Source: Phymatolithon calcareum (Eukaryota; Rhodophyta; Florideophyceae; Hapalidiales). Taken from it: a stretch of 64,000 nucleotides of DNA. How positions within the stretch are numbered: position 1 is the stretch's first letter; each line of letters opens with the position of its first letter. Shown piece after piece: positions 9,793 to 19,764 of this stretch. A program made the translations under genes and the position numbers. The stretch covers positions 2,728,001 through 2,792,000 of the forward strand of contig OZ345356.1 in the NCBI GenBank assembly GCA_977006965.1. Reading direction: 5' to 3'. The notes beneath the pieces were generated by a model that saw only the letters and a list, made by a program, of their open reading frames with translations, did no database searches and had not been told where the DNA came from.

Positions 9793-10630
9793 GCACACCT
9801 CTACAAGATAACTACCACCGGTGACCCGCATGGATCAATACCCATTGCTATGTCTCGGCGCCACAGTCGGTGGCAGCCGGAAAGCGACCACCCGCGATGA
9901 CATTCGAGCGTTAATCGGCAATACCGAAGACTGTCTTGGAGCCGCAACCAGTGGCAGTCAAGGAGCGGCGGCGCGTGCGCGATTCCCATGCCGAGCCAAG
10001 CCGTTCGACACCGTCTCGAGACGCAAACAGCGGCTTTCGAGAGGCCGCTACGCGCAAAGACACTCCTGCGACAACCTAAGTCGCCCGACAGCGCCTGGCC
10101 GCCACAACCGGTGGCCGACTGGAAAAACCGTTAGGCCCATGACGACCGGTCCAAGAACGCCTTCCAGAAGCTCTCTATGCGACCCTCTCATCAGTTAGCA
10201 CCACGCGGCGCCGCGCTGCGACCGGCCGAGAATTTGTGCGTCATATTCACAGGCGCGCACACCCGCCAGCGGCTGAAAATGCGGCGCCACACAGCGCTGA
10301 GTCAAAAGCTTGCACGAAAGTCCCACCGGCGAGCACAGTCGCCAGCAACTGCTCTAGAGTCCGAGCCTCGCCGATCGAAATCTCTATATCAAGAAAGACG
10401 CTGAAGAAACCTTGATCTCCAGCACACGCATCGCAAGCTCGCAGACGCGCTCACACGGAGGCACGCACTTCGGAACGTGCCTGAACCGAGACGTGAACCG
10501 CGCGCAAGGCAGCGAACAGCGTGAGGAGCTTTTTGGTACTCCGGCTGTCCTTTTTCCACAAAGGGCTTGTGCGATATCTGATTTCTTGGTGGAGGCTAGT
10601 CAGGTGAGCTTTTCGAGTTGACAGCCTGCG
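9793..10630 (+). repeat. R repeat copy 1, main GC-rich segment with 81-bp minisatellite
   Basis: Continues R after the LINE-2 insertion with tgacccgcatggatc, then degenerate 81-bp units (gccgcaaccagtggcagtc...) between about 9,860 and 10,140, then a conserved GC-rich end (caccacgcggcgccgcgctgcgac; cagcaactgct; gaaaccttgatctccagc). Unit periodicity is clearest in copy 3. Reading frames shift between units here, so coding is doubtful in this copy. Confidence 0.7.
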
Positions 10631-10678
10631 TTCTTTTGTTGACCACCCACCCACCCTTCATAGTCTTTTGTAGTAGTA

Positions 10679-10951
10679 GTGAAGCTATCGCACGGCTACA
10701 ACTACAGCAATCCGGTTCTCCGGCAAGCGGTGCTTGTCCGGGAGGAGGTTCCTAAGAGATACTGGACGGTGTCCGGGAACTCTAGTGAGGAGAAGTGCGA
10801 CACTGCTCGCCTTTTCTGGGGAGCTAGACCGTTGGACGCTGTGAAAGCAAAGTCGCCAAAATTTCGGTTTTATGTTTCGAATAAAACCGCAGATCTTTCT
10901 AAAGTCTGTCAAGGCAGGCAGTCTCCAAGCTTACCTCGCTATCACAAATAA
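10679..10951 (+). CDS. Hypothetical 90-aa protein
   Basis: An open frame from ATG at 10679 to TAA at 10951 starts MKLSHGYNYSNPVLRQ and ends SPSLPRYHK. It is basic, has a VREEVPKRYW segment and no signal peptide or membrane span. No family is recognised. It follows the end of R copy 1 and precedes LINE-3 debris, so it could be the remnant of a longer gene or chance. Its only support is length and an even amino-acid composition. Confidence 0.25.
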   Translation: MKLSHGYNYSNPVLRQAVLVREEVPKRYWTVSGNSSEEKCDTARLFWGARPLDAVKAKSPKFRFYVSNKTADLSKVCQGRQSPSLPRYHK

Positions 10952-11163
10952 TTTTTTCTATGTATGCTGGGGTCTCCGGAGAGCCTCCAACATTGAAGGT
11001 TGACAAACGCCACTTTTTCTTAAATAGCATTTTCCGAGGTTTCCTCTTGATGTATCCCAAGAGTGTCTGGTGTCTTCTCAGACGGAAATGATGTGTCCCA
11101 ACTTAATGGAAGTCAACACCTTCCAATCTTATATTGTCCTAACCTCGAAAACTCTTATTTGCC

Positions 11164-11410
11164 TTAATCAGAGATGCCTATTATCATGTCAATAGCTTGA
11201 ACCACATCATTCTCTTCTGTAGTAGTTAGTGTCTGCTTCCTCAGAATACTGCTGAGTGTTCCAACTGCTATGCTCATTGACCGCCCATTTCTCCAGTCAA
11301 TTTCATTTGGTTTATCAGTAAGGTGTCCGCTGTCCTTCATCTTCACTACTTGGTAAGGTAGACCCTCCTTGGAATACTGTATTTTCTTGCAGCTCCCAGA
11401 CTTATCAAAG
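11164..11410 (-). pseudogene. LINE-3 C-terminal fragment
   Basis: The minus strand reads IAVGTLSSILRKQTLTTTEENDVVQAIDMIIGISD, homologous to WAVGTLNKILKKPSWTPAEEIDVARAIDVILCNSD at 17.23 kb. This is the last part of a LINE open reading frame. Upstream frames are broken. Confidence 0.65.
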
Positions 11411-11574
11411 GCTGGCTCTGAAGAATGTATGATGCTCTAACGGCGAAGTTTGTCCAGACGATGTAAGACGTCTTGCGACTGTCCCGCTCCAGCAATTCAT
11501 GTGCATCAAATCAGAACCGAGCTATGAAGCAATGATTCAAGATCCGGGGACTCAGCCCCTTAAAAGCAATCAAG

Positions 11575-12285
11575 ATGTACAAGGCCTTGATACAGCCAAG
11601 ATGGGAATATGCCATGCACCTGACGCCATGGACGACAAGAGTTCAAACAGCTATTGCAGACGTGGAGAAGACTTTTTTTGGACAAGTATTTGGTCCAATC
11701 GCAAAAAATCGAACCGCGAGACTTCGTCTTCTCTGTCGCATACATAATGCGGAAGACAGAAGATTAGTTCTAGCGTTACGAATGCTTGAACGAGCCAGAA
11801 CAAGGAAAATGGGCTTGCTCGCAGTCCCAAGAGAGGAAAGAGACGTTGAGGAATTGCAATGGGTGTGTCGTGACATATCATCAATGTTACATCACGACCT
11901 ATTCGAGACGGCACTAACCTATCTCAAGCAGCGAGTTTCAGCAAAATCGTTGAGGGACCTGCTCTTTAAAGACGAAGGAGAAGGCTTGGAGGCGAGCAGA
12001 AAGAGGAATATTCCTTATGATATTCCCGGGTCTACTCCCGCCATCATCAGACTACCGAAAGCACGTCACCGCCAATTGGCGATTAAATGGGCATTCGGAC
12101 GTTTTCCCCCATTGAGTACCACACTTCTGGAAGACAAATTCGGTGAAATCGTACCAACTCTCATGAACAAGCTCGAAGTGTACCTTCAAAGATATCGACT
12201 AACAGAAGAGGAGACTAGTGAGACTGAAAAGGCACTTGACAAAGTACTATTCCTCACAATCGTCTTTTATGACGACATGGAATAG
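11575..12285 (+). pseudogene. LINE-1 C-terminal ORF (236 codons open)
   Basis: This is the least damaged copy of the LINE-1 C-terminal region. It contains MYKALIQPRWEYAMHLTPW, VEKTFFGQVFGPIAKNR, RLRLLCRIHNAEDRRLVLALRMLERAR and HRQLAIKWAFGRFPP, and is collinear with 4,400-3,530 on the minus strand. It is open over 711 bp but lacks the RT core, so it is a fragment of a retrotransposon ORF and not a host gene. The MYKAL start is an internal methionine. Confidence 0.85.
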
Positions 12286-12468
12286 ACCAAATAGAACGGC
12301 GACGCTGAGATTCCTACGAACAGGACAAGTGGACTCTAAGCTTTTCCCTCCACCTTCTCTGGAGGAGGGTTTTTGCAGCTAGGGCTACGACGATAGCAAC
12401 GAGCTTTTGCGGGCTTTAACGGAGCTACCAAGGTAGTAGCATCTGAAACGCATCTCCCTTACAGTCTT

Positions 12469-12704
12469 GGGGGGGAAATTGTAGATTTTTATTTTAGAAG
12501 CCCTCAACGCCGGTATTCACCAACACCAGAGCAGCTTCCCCTTCATACTGCCATCTCATTACCCAATCAGATCACATTACACTATCATTTCTTCTAACAT
12601 ATGGATTTCCAGTGCTAAAAGTTTGTCAATCGCCGTTTTCGTCCCTTTTTCCCAAGATTCTTCTGCTCTTGGACTTGTCAAATTTCGTTGTAGAGTTTTC
12701 AGAT
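12469..12704 (-). mobile_element. LINE-2 copy b, 236 bp, C7 tail, 14-bp TSD
   Basis: The target-site duplication tcccttacagtctt lies at 12455-12468 and 12705-12718. The insert is the 3' end of LINE-2 in minus orientation and terminates in seven C next to the duplication. Sequence matches 8,731-8,975 (cctcaacgcc, ttcttctaacatatggattt). It is nested in the LINE-1 copy B 3' UTR, so it is younger than that copy. Confidence 0.9.
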
Positions 12705-12773
12705 TCCCTTACAGTCTTATGAGTGTTTCTGAGGGCGTTTAATAAATTCAAAATTCAAAAAAAAAAAATGATT

Positions 12774-13190
12774 CAAAATCGAGTCTAGCGATCCGCGCGG
12801 TCATCGCGTATGCAGCATATTGCGAGCGCCATCGAATCGTCTATCCATGGCAAGCCCATTCAATGCCAAGAGTACAAAAGCAATCCCAATCCCTTTACTT
12901 AGTCACATTGATTTATCTGCATTTCATGCGTTCGTGTCATCGCAGGAGTTCGTATGCTCCTCACTGGAGACCTTTAGAGTTTGAAGAGTTAGTGCGCGTT
13001 TAGACATAAGTGTTTCCGCCCAGAGAGATAGGAGGGGGCGAGAAGGAGGCAGGAGTAAATTTATCATTTTTCACCGCAAAGATTGCGCGCCGACAAGGCT
13101 ACACACGATCGCAATAGCGGCAACGAGCTGACGACCCTGAACCACGCCATACCGGCCATCGACATGGCATCGTCACTTTCACCACCGGAT
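12774..13190. other. No recognisable gene
   Basis: AT/GC-mixed sequence between the LINE-1 copy B tail and LINE-3 debris. No open frame with recognisable motif, repeat or RNA gene was seen. Confidence 0.4.
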
Positions 13191-13360
13191 TCTCTAGGCT
13201 CTAGAGCGAAAGTCAGTTGCTGTGTTCGATTTTTGAATGCAGTCAAACAGTTCGAGTTCCACGTCTTCTGTCTCCTCCACTATCTTTCGCAATCTTCGTC
13301 TTAACTTTGAGAGCAAGTGCCGTCGACGAAACGGATAACGATCTATTTCAAATATACGCT
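13190..13360 (-). pseudogene. LINE-3 fragment
   Basis: The minus strand reads HLLSKLRRRLRKIVEETEDVELELFDCIQKSNTATD, matching LRRRLSRIVEETDDTGAKLKLETLDCIRESNTTTD at 17.6 kb. It abuts R repeat copy 2. Confidence 0.65.
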
Positions 13361-14070
13361 TTCCGAAGAACATCCTTTGTCCGAGCAGCAAGGCCAGAGA
13401 CGGTTCGGAGGTATGGCGATCTTCTTAGATTTACCAACCTCAATCCTGCCATCACCTAGCTCTGAGCTCGTACACTGCGTGCAGACCACGCACGCCTCCG
13501 CAAGACAATTACCGCCGGCGACCCGCATGGATCGATACCTTTGCTATGTCTTGGCGGCACATCCGGTGGCAGCCGGAAAGCGACCACGCGCGGTGACATT
13601 CAGGCGTTGATCGGCATCACCATGCACTGTCTTGGAGCCGCAACCAGTGGCAGTCGAGGTGCAGCGCCGCGCGATGGATTCCCGCGCCGGTCCGAGTCGT
13701 TCGACACCGTCTCGAGATGCAACCAGCGGCAGTCGAGGAGCGGCCATGAGCTAAGATTCTCGCGCTCCAACCGAAGTCGCACGACACTGCCTGGGCGCCA
13801 CAACCGGTATTCGCCTGGAAGAGCCTTTAGGCGAGCAACGACCGGGCCAAGGACGTCTTCGGGATGCTTTCCATGCGAGCCTATCACCGGATTGCGCCAC
13901 GCGGCGCTACGCTGCGATAGGCCGAGACTCTATTCGTCACATTCACAGGCGCGCACACCCGGCGGGCGGTTGAAAACGCAGCGCCACGCGGCGCAAGGTC
14001 GAAAGCTTGCGCGACACTCTCACCCTCCCTCGAGTGTGACATTGCACAAATCTTCCTAAAGCATGTCGTG
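13352..14070 (+). repeat. R repeat copy 2
   Basis: Uninterrupted version of R: it starts cgaagaacatcctttgt, and has the empty hAT site (cggaggtatggcgatc) and an empty LINE-2 site. It then has 81-bp units from about 13,565 (gccgcaaccagtggcagtcgagg) and the common GC-rich end (cgccacgcggcg twice near 13,895 and 13,982). A plus frame from 13541 stays open for 172 codons, but the periodic SRxAxTRxD pattern is lost after the first units. Confidence 0.78.
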
Positions 14071-14612
14071 GAGCTTGGGTCTCCAATTTGAAGATTGGTA
14101 CAATCAGCGCTTCCTTTCAATCTTCCGGTCAGCCTTCGAGCTTTTCGTGTTTCGAAATCGTTGCCAGCAATAGTTCATACCTTTGCTTTGTGGTACCAAC
14201 GCCACAGTCAATCTCTGGAGACGTACCTGGACGAGACGTGAAAGCCGCAGTTGTTAACGAAAGCATAGAATGGACGAAACTTAGGCCCTCAAATAGGGAA
14301 TAGGCAAAATGAGCTACGGTGCTTCTCCAGTTGTAACCGACACTAGATCAAAACTATTATCGCGTGCAAACTGCATACATTTTCTTCGAGACATTGCCGT
14401 TGCATTTCTTCACAGTTGGGAATTCTTTAGTATACAACAAATCACGCCGCACCTTCTGTCCAATTAGTCACCCTGGCCGTCCAGTATTTGGTGGACTGTG
14501 TCGTTTACGGCCGTCAACAAGGAGACCGGATGTGAAGACCAGTTCAGTTACCGTCATTCTATTGCTATGGCTGGATGAATATGTGTAGCTGTTTCACTCC
14601 AAAAGGTCTCCA
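14071..14612. other. No recognisable gene
   Basis: Short unrelated frames only. Nothing recognised between R copy 2 and the T-family repeat. Confidence 0.4.
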
Positions 14613-14690
14613 CCTCTTGGCACTAGGAAAGGTTCCCCAAGCGTCAGCAGATGCGTTGGTAACTTTTAAAAAAAATCTACCTTTTTTCTT
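14613..14690 (+). repeat. T-family retroposon fragment
   Basis: Contains cttggcactaggaaaggtt and ccccaagcgtcagcagatgc, then gttggtaacttttaa and an A-rich/ctaccttttttctt end. This matches the 3' part of seven other copies in the window. Confidence 0.75.
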
Positions 14691-14779
14691 CCCCAAAAGA
14701 TCTCCAAAGTTTTGTTAAAATTTGGGGGCTCAAGTTCGATAAAGATAAAAAGCATAACGACAATGGCTCGAACGTCATT

Positions 14780-15070
14780 CTCTACCAACGGTTCTTTTCT
14801 TCAATCAATTTCTGGTTGGTTACTCGCGGGGTCACATGGAAACAATCTTGTGCAAAGAATTCGGTTGTCTGCCCATTCTTTGCAAGTCTCATTCTTCTAG
14901 CACGGCGTTCTTCACGCTGCTCCCGGACTTAACGAACACTGAATGTGTCTTGAATGTCAGATACCCTGTCCGCTTCTCGGATGCAGTCAAGCATGTCGAG
15001 TTCCAGCTCTACCGCAGCGACTACTATCATTTCCACAATCTCTCCCTATCACCCTAGCGTACCTCAAAAA
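14780..15070 (-). pseudogene. LINE-3 fragment
   Basis: The minus strand reads ELELDMLDCIREADRVSDIQDTF followed by a stop and VREQREERRARRMRLAKN, matching the LINE-3 region at 17.5-17.65 kb (LDCIRESNTTTDIKD, VREQKEEHRIRKITFAKN). Confidence 0.6.
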
Positions 15071-15329
15071 CGTCACTTCTTCGCTACATTGTCCAAGCGA
15101 TTCACTCTTCGGCCATTTGACGTGGTTTTTGCATGTCTTCCTGCTTCCTGAAATACTCCATGACCCGTGTCACCTCCACCACATTCTTCCGCTTCTTCTC
15201 CAAGCCCTTACCATATCCAAGAAAAAAATTCCCATTACATATTCTCCTCAGAGTTGGTGCATCTTCACAGATGATCCGGACAAGCAACACATAGAAGTTT
15301 CTCGCTTTTCCAGTGAGCACAAAAGCACT

Positions 15330-16742
15330 TCACACTGCATCTGCCTCATAGTTCGGTCCCCCGTCCGCAGAGTACAACCGGTGCGCCAAGAGCCTCGGCC
15401 CCAGGCCCGCTTCAAACACGCGCGGATCATACGTCGCCTCCAACTCCCTCTTCGCCGCGTCATTTCCCGCGCCCACCTCCGCCTGCTGCCCGCGTGCCAT
15501 AGCGACCGCCTTCTCCCTCCACGATCGCGCATCAACAGGCACCCTCTCGTGCGCCCCGCGCAGCAGCAAAACAACAAGCACGGAAAGCACCGCCAGTGCG
15601 CCCGCAAGCGCGAAGAAAGGCGCGACAAACCCGGACTCAAACAACCCGCACTCCGAGTACTCGTCCACATCGCCCGCGCAGTTGGGCGACCAGTCCGCGG
15701 CCTTCAGTGCGTACACGGCCTTTGTGACGTCTGACGCGGACAGCGGGGGCACGTTTTCAATACTGCCGTTCACGTCGGTGCGGCGCACGCCGGGCTGCTC
15801 CATTTGCGCGGTGCGGTAGAGCGAGACGGCGATCACGAGATCGGACGCCGGGACGCCGTCGGAATGGCAAGAGATGGCGTAACGTCGCGCGTGTGACGGG
15901 GAGATATGCAGCGTCCAGGGGGCCGTATCATTTCTTGGCTTTTTCGCATTTTGCAGGACTATGTCGCGCTGTCTTTGGAGCAGTAGGGTCTCCACGCCAA
16001 CGATGGAAATGCGATTACGATGCAGATGGGCAGATACGTTTGAAGTACCCGATTCCCAAAACAGAAATGCAAGCGAGATTGCGTTGTCGTACGTTACGTC
16101 ACCGAGACGGTCTCCACGACTAGTCGCGATACTTGCATTCTTCACAATGGTGTCAAATGCACCCGCTTCCCGCGCTATGTCCAACGTGCCGCACGAATCG
16201 CCTGCACATCGCTCAATGGAAACCTCGCACTGAGTGGCGACAACGCGACGGTTATTACCCACTACGCGCCGATGCACCTCGATGGCATGCGGCGACTTGC
16301 TCATCCCCTCTATAACGGTGTCCCATGTCTTGTCCACCCATTCGATGTTCTGCGTGAGAACGGCGGCGGAGGCAACGGCGTGCATCGAGTGGCCGTTATA
16401 CGGCGCGGCGCACACGCCTGTGGCATTGGGCACCGTGCGCGGGGTGCACGAGCGGCTGGTGGATATGCCGGACTCGACGAGCAGTTCGAGGGGGAGCAGG
16501 AGCGTGAGGAGGAGGAGAAGGGCGAGCACCCAGCAGGGCGGAAGGCCGGTGCGACGACGGTGCAGCACCCAGGTGGACGGCGAGATTTCGGAAATGTCGG
16601 TCGCAGAGGTGCGTCCGCGACGAGCGACCTCGCGCGCGCTCAGGGTGGCGTACACGCCCTCGGAGAGACGGGCGAGAACGGCGTGCACAGCCCAGATGCC
16701 GAGATTCACTAGCGCGTTCAGGACGCCGAGGGGGAGGGCCAT
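15330..16742 (-). CDS. Hypothetical two-TM, N-glycosylation-rich membrane protein (470 aa)
   Basis: A long intact frame starts at 16742 (MALPLGVLNALVNLGIW) and ends at 15330. Residues 1-23 are amphipathic or hydrophobic. A first membrane span lies at about 71-90 (CWVLALLLLLTLLLPLELL). A lumenal or extracellular domain of about 280 residues carries NAT, NAS, NVS, NDT and NGS sequons and several cysteines. A second span lies at about 373-396, followed by a 75-residue basic tail. The local base composition is more GC-rich than in the surrounding transposon debris, and plus-strand frames here are shadows. No known family is recognised; a surface or endomembrane protein is the safest reading. It is the best-supported host gene in the left half. 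Confidence 0.75.
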   Translation of the reverse strand: MALPLGVLNALVNLGIWAVHAVLARLSEGVYATLSAREVARRGRTSATDISEISPSTWVLHRRRTGLPPCWVLALLLLLTLLLPLELLVESGISTSRSCTPRTVPNATGVCAAPYNGHSMHAVASAAVLTQNIEWVDKTWDTVIEGMSKSPHAIEVHRRVVGNNRRVVATQCEVSIERCAGDSCGTLDIAREAGAFDTIVKNASIATSRGDRLGDVTYDNAISLAFLFWESGTSNVSAHLHRNRISIVGVETLLLQRQRDIVLQNAKKPRNDTAPWTLHISPSHARRYAISCHSDGVPASDLVIAVSLYRTAQMEQPGVRRTDVNGSIENVPPLSASDVTKAVYALKAADWSPNCAGDVDEYSECGLFESGFVAPFFALAGALAVLSVLVVLLLRGAHERVPVDARSWREKAVAMARGQQAEVGAGNDAAKRELEATYDPRVFEAGLGPRLLAHRLYSADGGPNYEADAV

Positions 16743-17180
16743 GGCGATCAGGGAGGGGGGAGCATGCTGTGGGTGGATAAGAAGCAGTCAATGCGGCGGG
16801 AGGGATTTGATTGCGGGTTCTGAATCGCTGATGGTGCGGGAATGCCAGATGGGGATGCCGCATGGGATGGACGCGGAATGGTGCATTGCGGCCGGAACTG
16901 TATGCCCGCATTGCTGCTCGTGCGGTGCCTCCTCTGGATCAACTGCTGGACTGCACCCTGGGTCGTCAATTACGATACTGTAATTGACGACCCGGAAGTA
17001 GATGAACTGTAAGAAAGTGCCATGTCTAGCCTTTGTCGCACGTATCATATCGGTCATACTGTATTCGCTTCCATCCGCATCCGCTATACATCTCACTCCG
17101 ATTTATCTACTTCTCTTCTCGTAATTAAATGGATAATTAAATGGATTTATTGAGAAGGTACCATGTGTACCAACTGGAAG
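16743..17180. other. Upstream region of the 470-aa gene; no other gene
   Basis: Holds the 5' flank of the minus-strand gene. A stretch at about 17,010-17,100 (gtgccatgtctagcc...cgcacgtatc) resembles 21,375-21,450, suggesting a short dispersed sequence. At 16,951-16,993 a 19-base inverted repeat (gacgacccgg type, tcaattacgatactgtaattga core) is visible. Confidence 0.45.
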
Positions 17181-17189
17181 AAAGTCGGC

Positions 17190-17700
17190 ACCTTTCTAGG
17201 CATATTCTATTAGCATTGAAAATTCAGCTTTCTTAATCGGAATTACATAGAATCACGTCAATGGCTCTAGCCACGTCAATCTCTTCTGCCGGGGTCCATG
17301 AAGGCTTCTTCAGGATTTTGTTGAGTGTTCCAACTGCCCATGATCCTTGACTGCCCATTTCTTCAATTAAATTCGGTGCGTTTCTCGGAAAATGGCCTAC
17401 AAACCACCTTGCACAAAGAATTCTGTATCTGCTTTCTTTCATCCTCACTGCCTGGTGCGGTATACAATTCTTGGCGAACGTAATTTTCCTGATGCGGTGC
17501 TCTTCTTTTTGTTCCCGTACTAGCCGAAGGCCAGATCCATCTTTAATGTCCGTTGTCGTGTTTGATTCCCGTATACAGTCGAGAGTTTCGAGTTTTAGCT
17601 TTGCCCCTGTGTCATCTGTCTCCTCCACAATCCTGCTTAATCTTCGTCTTAGCATCCGGAGCAGGTGGTGTTGGCGAAAGTCCCATGGCTCTATTTTGGC
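17190..17700 (-). pseudogene. LINE-3 C-terminal region
   Basis: A 140-codon frame (17655-17233) contains LRRRLSRIVEETDDTG, LETLDCIRESNTTTD, VREQKEEHRIRKITFAKN and RILCARWFVGHFPR. It ends LNKILKKPSWTPAEE...DVILCNSD. RWFVGHFPR corresponds to KWAFGRFPP in LINE-1 and KWFFGRFPP in LINE-2. It is the most complete LINE-3 tail of at least five in the window. The RT core is absent. Confidence 0.72.
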
Positions 17701-17959
17701 ACAGTTTCATTAGTCTTCTCCAGTGCCGCACTGCCCACTTCCCGAATAGTATCGTTGCAAGGACTTCTGAACTCAACGTCCTCAAAGGGGAGGCTATCAT
17801 ACATGAGGTTCATTAAATCCAATTGGCGTCTAACCACAGCAACTGCGGTAAGCTGCAGAGCGCGTGTGACGAAGCGAGTAAGGAGGATCGTTCTTTCAAC
17901 AGAAGGGGAAGTAGCCGCGACGATGGGCAATTATAGAAATCAGGAGGGCCAATATTCCC

Positions 17960-18184
17960 TTACAAATCCATTGCCAAAGCGGGAAGTCGACCGAATTGCC
18001 ACTTGATGCCAATCCATATGTGTGCATTTTTACTATCAGTGTTAGTCACGGCCCAGTCAGGGGCCCGTCCTCCGCTACGCAAATACAGCTCAAACTGCGG
18101 ACTAATTAACATAAGCCTGAGGGCGTGAAGACATAAAAGGATCCGAAATGTATAAGACGTAACTGGAGCGCGTGAGATGCTCAT
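17960..18184 (-). pseudogene. Fragment of another LINE C-terminal region
   Basis: The minus frame contains IWIGIKWQFGRLPALAMDL, a version of the KWxFGRFPP motif. Surrounding residues do not match LINE-1, -2 or -3 closely, so this may be a further family. Confidence 0.45.
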
Positions 18185-18359
18185 CTTGTAAGAGGGATTT
18201 CCCCATGTGGAACGGAAGTGACAGTACGAGTTTTTTCAGTTCAAGAAGCAGCCTGTTTCCAAGGTCCTTTAGGCGAGATGTGCTGCCCTCAGCCCGAGAG
18301 CATACAGAAGCATGTTGACCTACATTTCAAGCGGTACCGGTTCAGAAATCGCGTCCTGA

Positions 18360-18620
18360 TTAAACTGTCCACACCCGCACAGGTACTCCGCCATTGTTGA
18401 TAACCCTGAATTGAAGTCCGCCAAACTTCCTTCTGAAGCTTTTCTGCTCATTGGCCGGAACAGTCAAATCCTCACCTTGATGCGTACCAGCTTGTATCTT
18501 GACAGTCGCCGTAGAGGAGCTGGAAAGATTCTGTATCCAAAGCTCGGTTTCGGTGGTACCAGCCCATGATGGGAAACTCGTCTCGCTCCCAGGGTCGTTG
18601 AGGGTAACTGCTGGGGCCAT
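18360..18620 (-). CDS. Small beta-rich protein (86 aa), function unknown
   Basis: The frame starts at 18620 with MAPAVTLNDPGSETSFPSW and ends VPVRVWTV at 18360. Alternating polar and hydrophobic residues (TETELWIQNLSSSSTATVKI, then LQFRVINNGGVPVRVWTV) suggest an immunoglobulin-like or jelly-roll beta sandwich. There is no signal peptide, no membrane span and no cysteine. Neighbours are LINE debris. It could be a complete small gene or the last exon of a larger one; the upstream minus frame (18807-18472) overlaps in another frame and is less convincing. No family is recognised. Confidence 0.5.
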   Translation of the reverse strand: MAPAVTLNDPGSETSFPSWAGTTETELWIQNLSSSSTATVKIQAGTHQGEDLTVPANEQKSFRRKFGGLQFRVINNGGVPVRVWTV

Positions 18621-19410
18621 CGTTCAATGTTTTTCCCTGATCTATCACGAAAACTTGTGGACGGTTTGGCAGTTGGGAAGCTCGGGTGAGTTGCTCGACT
18701 CTTGCGAAATCCAGAGTTAGATGTCTCTTCATTGAAAAGCTGAGACAATAGCCCTGAAAGATTGAGCTTTCCAAGGCATACAAGATACAGTAAATCATGG
18801 AAATCAATTAGAAAAAGAGAGATTGTCGCCGCTCTATTTTTTGGGAGACCTTATGTCACTGCGGGAGAGATTGAAATTCGTTTCTCCCCAGTTTCAATTG
18901 TGACATTGTAGCCAATTACTCGAAGCCCCGTTCCCCCGTCTTGCTTTAGATGTCCATGTGTTGTATCAGGAGTTTCACTGTGAGAAGTATATATCCATAT
19001 GATTGGACGAATCTCCAAAGAGCTCTAAGAAAGAACACGCAGTGTCTTCTGGGTTACACAAACTTTACTCAAGGGCTTTGGGTCGTTTTCTTTTGAACGT
19101 GTCCAAATGTATCGGGTTTTTTGCGGGATTATCGCGAAACGACGCTGTTCTTCTTTGAATTCCGGTACGATTCCAGTGAGGCAGGGCTTGAGGGAGAAAT
19201 TCAACAGCGTTTTGACCGGTAAAAGTCTCAATGTTTTGAATACCGTAAATGTAATAAAGAAACAGAGATTTTATTTTAGAGCTGGAGGAAGGGGTGCGAA
19301 TTTCACGAACACCAAAGCATCAATTGTAATCGGTGGAACTGGTACAAGTCTATTAATAGCTTCCAAGACTTCAACGCGAGACGAAAAATTAGCAGCAGGC
19401 ACCATTTATA

Positions 19411-19483
19411 TATGAAGTTCTATGCTTCTATGGTACCCCCCCTATATTATAGGGGGTGTACCATAAAAGCATAGAACTTCATA
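19411..19483. repeat. 73-bp hairpin with AT core
   Basis: The left arm tatgaagttctatgcttcta and right arm pair with one clear mismatch over about 26 bases, continuing into ccccccctata/ttataggggg at the centre. This is a compact MITE-like or fold-back element. Confidence 0.8.
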
Positions 19484-19526
19484 CTACTGCTTGATTCCAA
19501 AGGTTTTAGGCGTTTTCTTCTTCACA

Positions 19527-19735
19527 GTGCTTGACGACCCAGGATGTCGCTAAACTCGCCCAAGGCGCTCCGGCGCAAACAAGACTGGGGACGTCAGTAA
19601 CCCCCTCGCGTGGATCGCCGCGCGGCACGACAGACCCGGGAAGTCGCTAAACTCGCCCATGGCGCCATCGGCGCAGAAACGACTCGGGACGTCGCAAACT
19701 CCCATGTGCGTACCGTCGCTCGTCAAGAGACGGTA
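19527..19735. repeat. GC-rich minisatellite, two units about 97 bp apart
   Basis: Two units share gtcgctaaactcgccca, ggcg(n4-5)ggcgca, and gggacgtc. Each can fold through the ggcgcc-type inverted pairs. The block lies between the 73-bp hairpin and a T-family copy. Confidence 0.7.
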
Positions 19736-19764
19736 TACTCTGCGTGGCAATAGAAGCGATATGA

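Larger units (their letters stand above)
11520..12773 (+). mobile_element. LINE-1 copy B, 5'-truncated, interrupted by LINE-2 copy b
   Basis: Protein homology begins near 11,540 (RGLSPLKAIKMYKAL). The 3' UTR at 12,340-12,468 and 12,719-12,773 matches copy A, including ggtttttgcagctagggctacgacg and gagggcgtttaataaattc, and ends in twelve A. A LINE-2 tail is nested at 12469-12704. Confidence 0.88.

Noticed and set aside
14943-15734. 263-codon plus-strand frame
   Set aside because: It lies antisense to the 470-aa membrane protein and LINE-3 debris; its Arg/Pro-rich composition is typical of a shadow frame of GC-rich coding DNA.
16234-16983. 249-codon plus-strand frame
   Set aside because: Antisense to the N-terminal half of the 470-aa gene, with low-complexity Arg/Ser/Gly composition and no motif.
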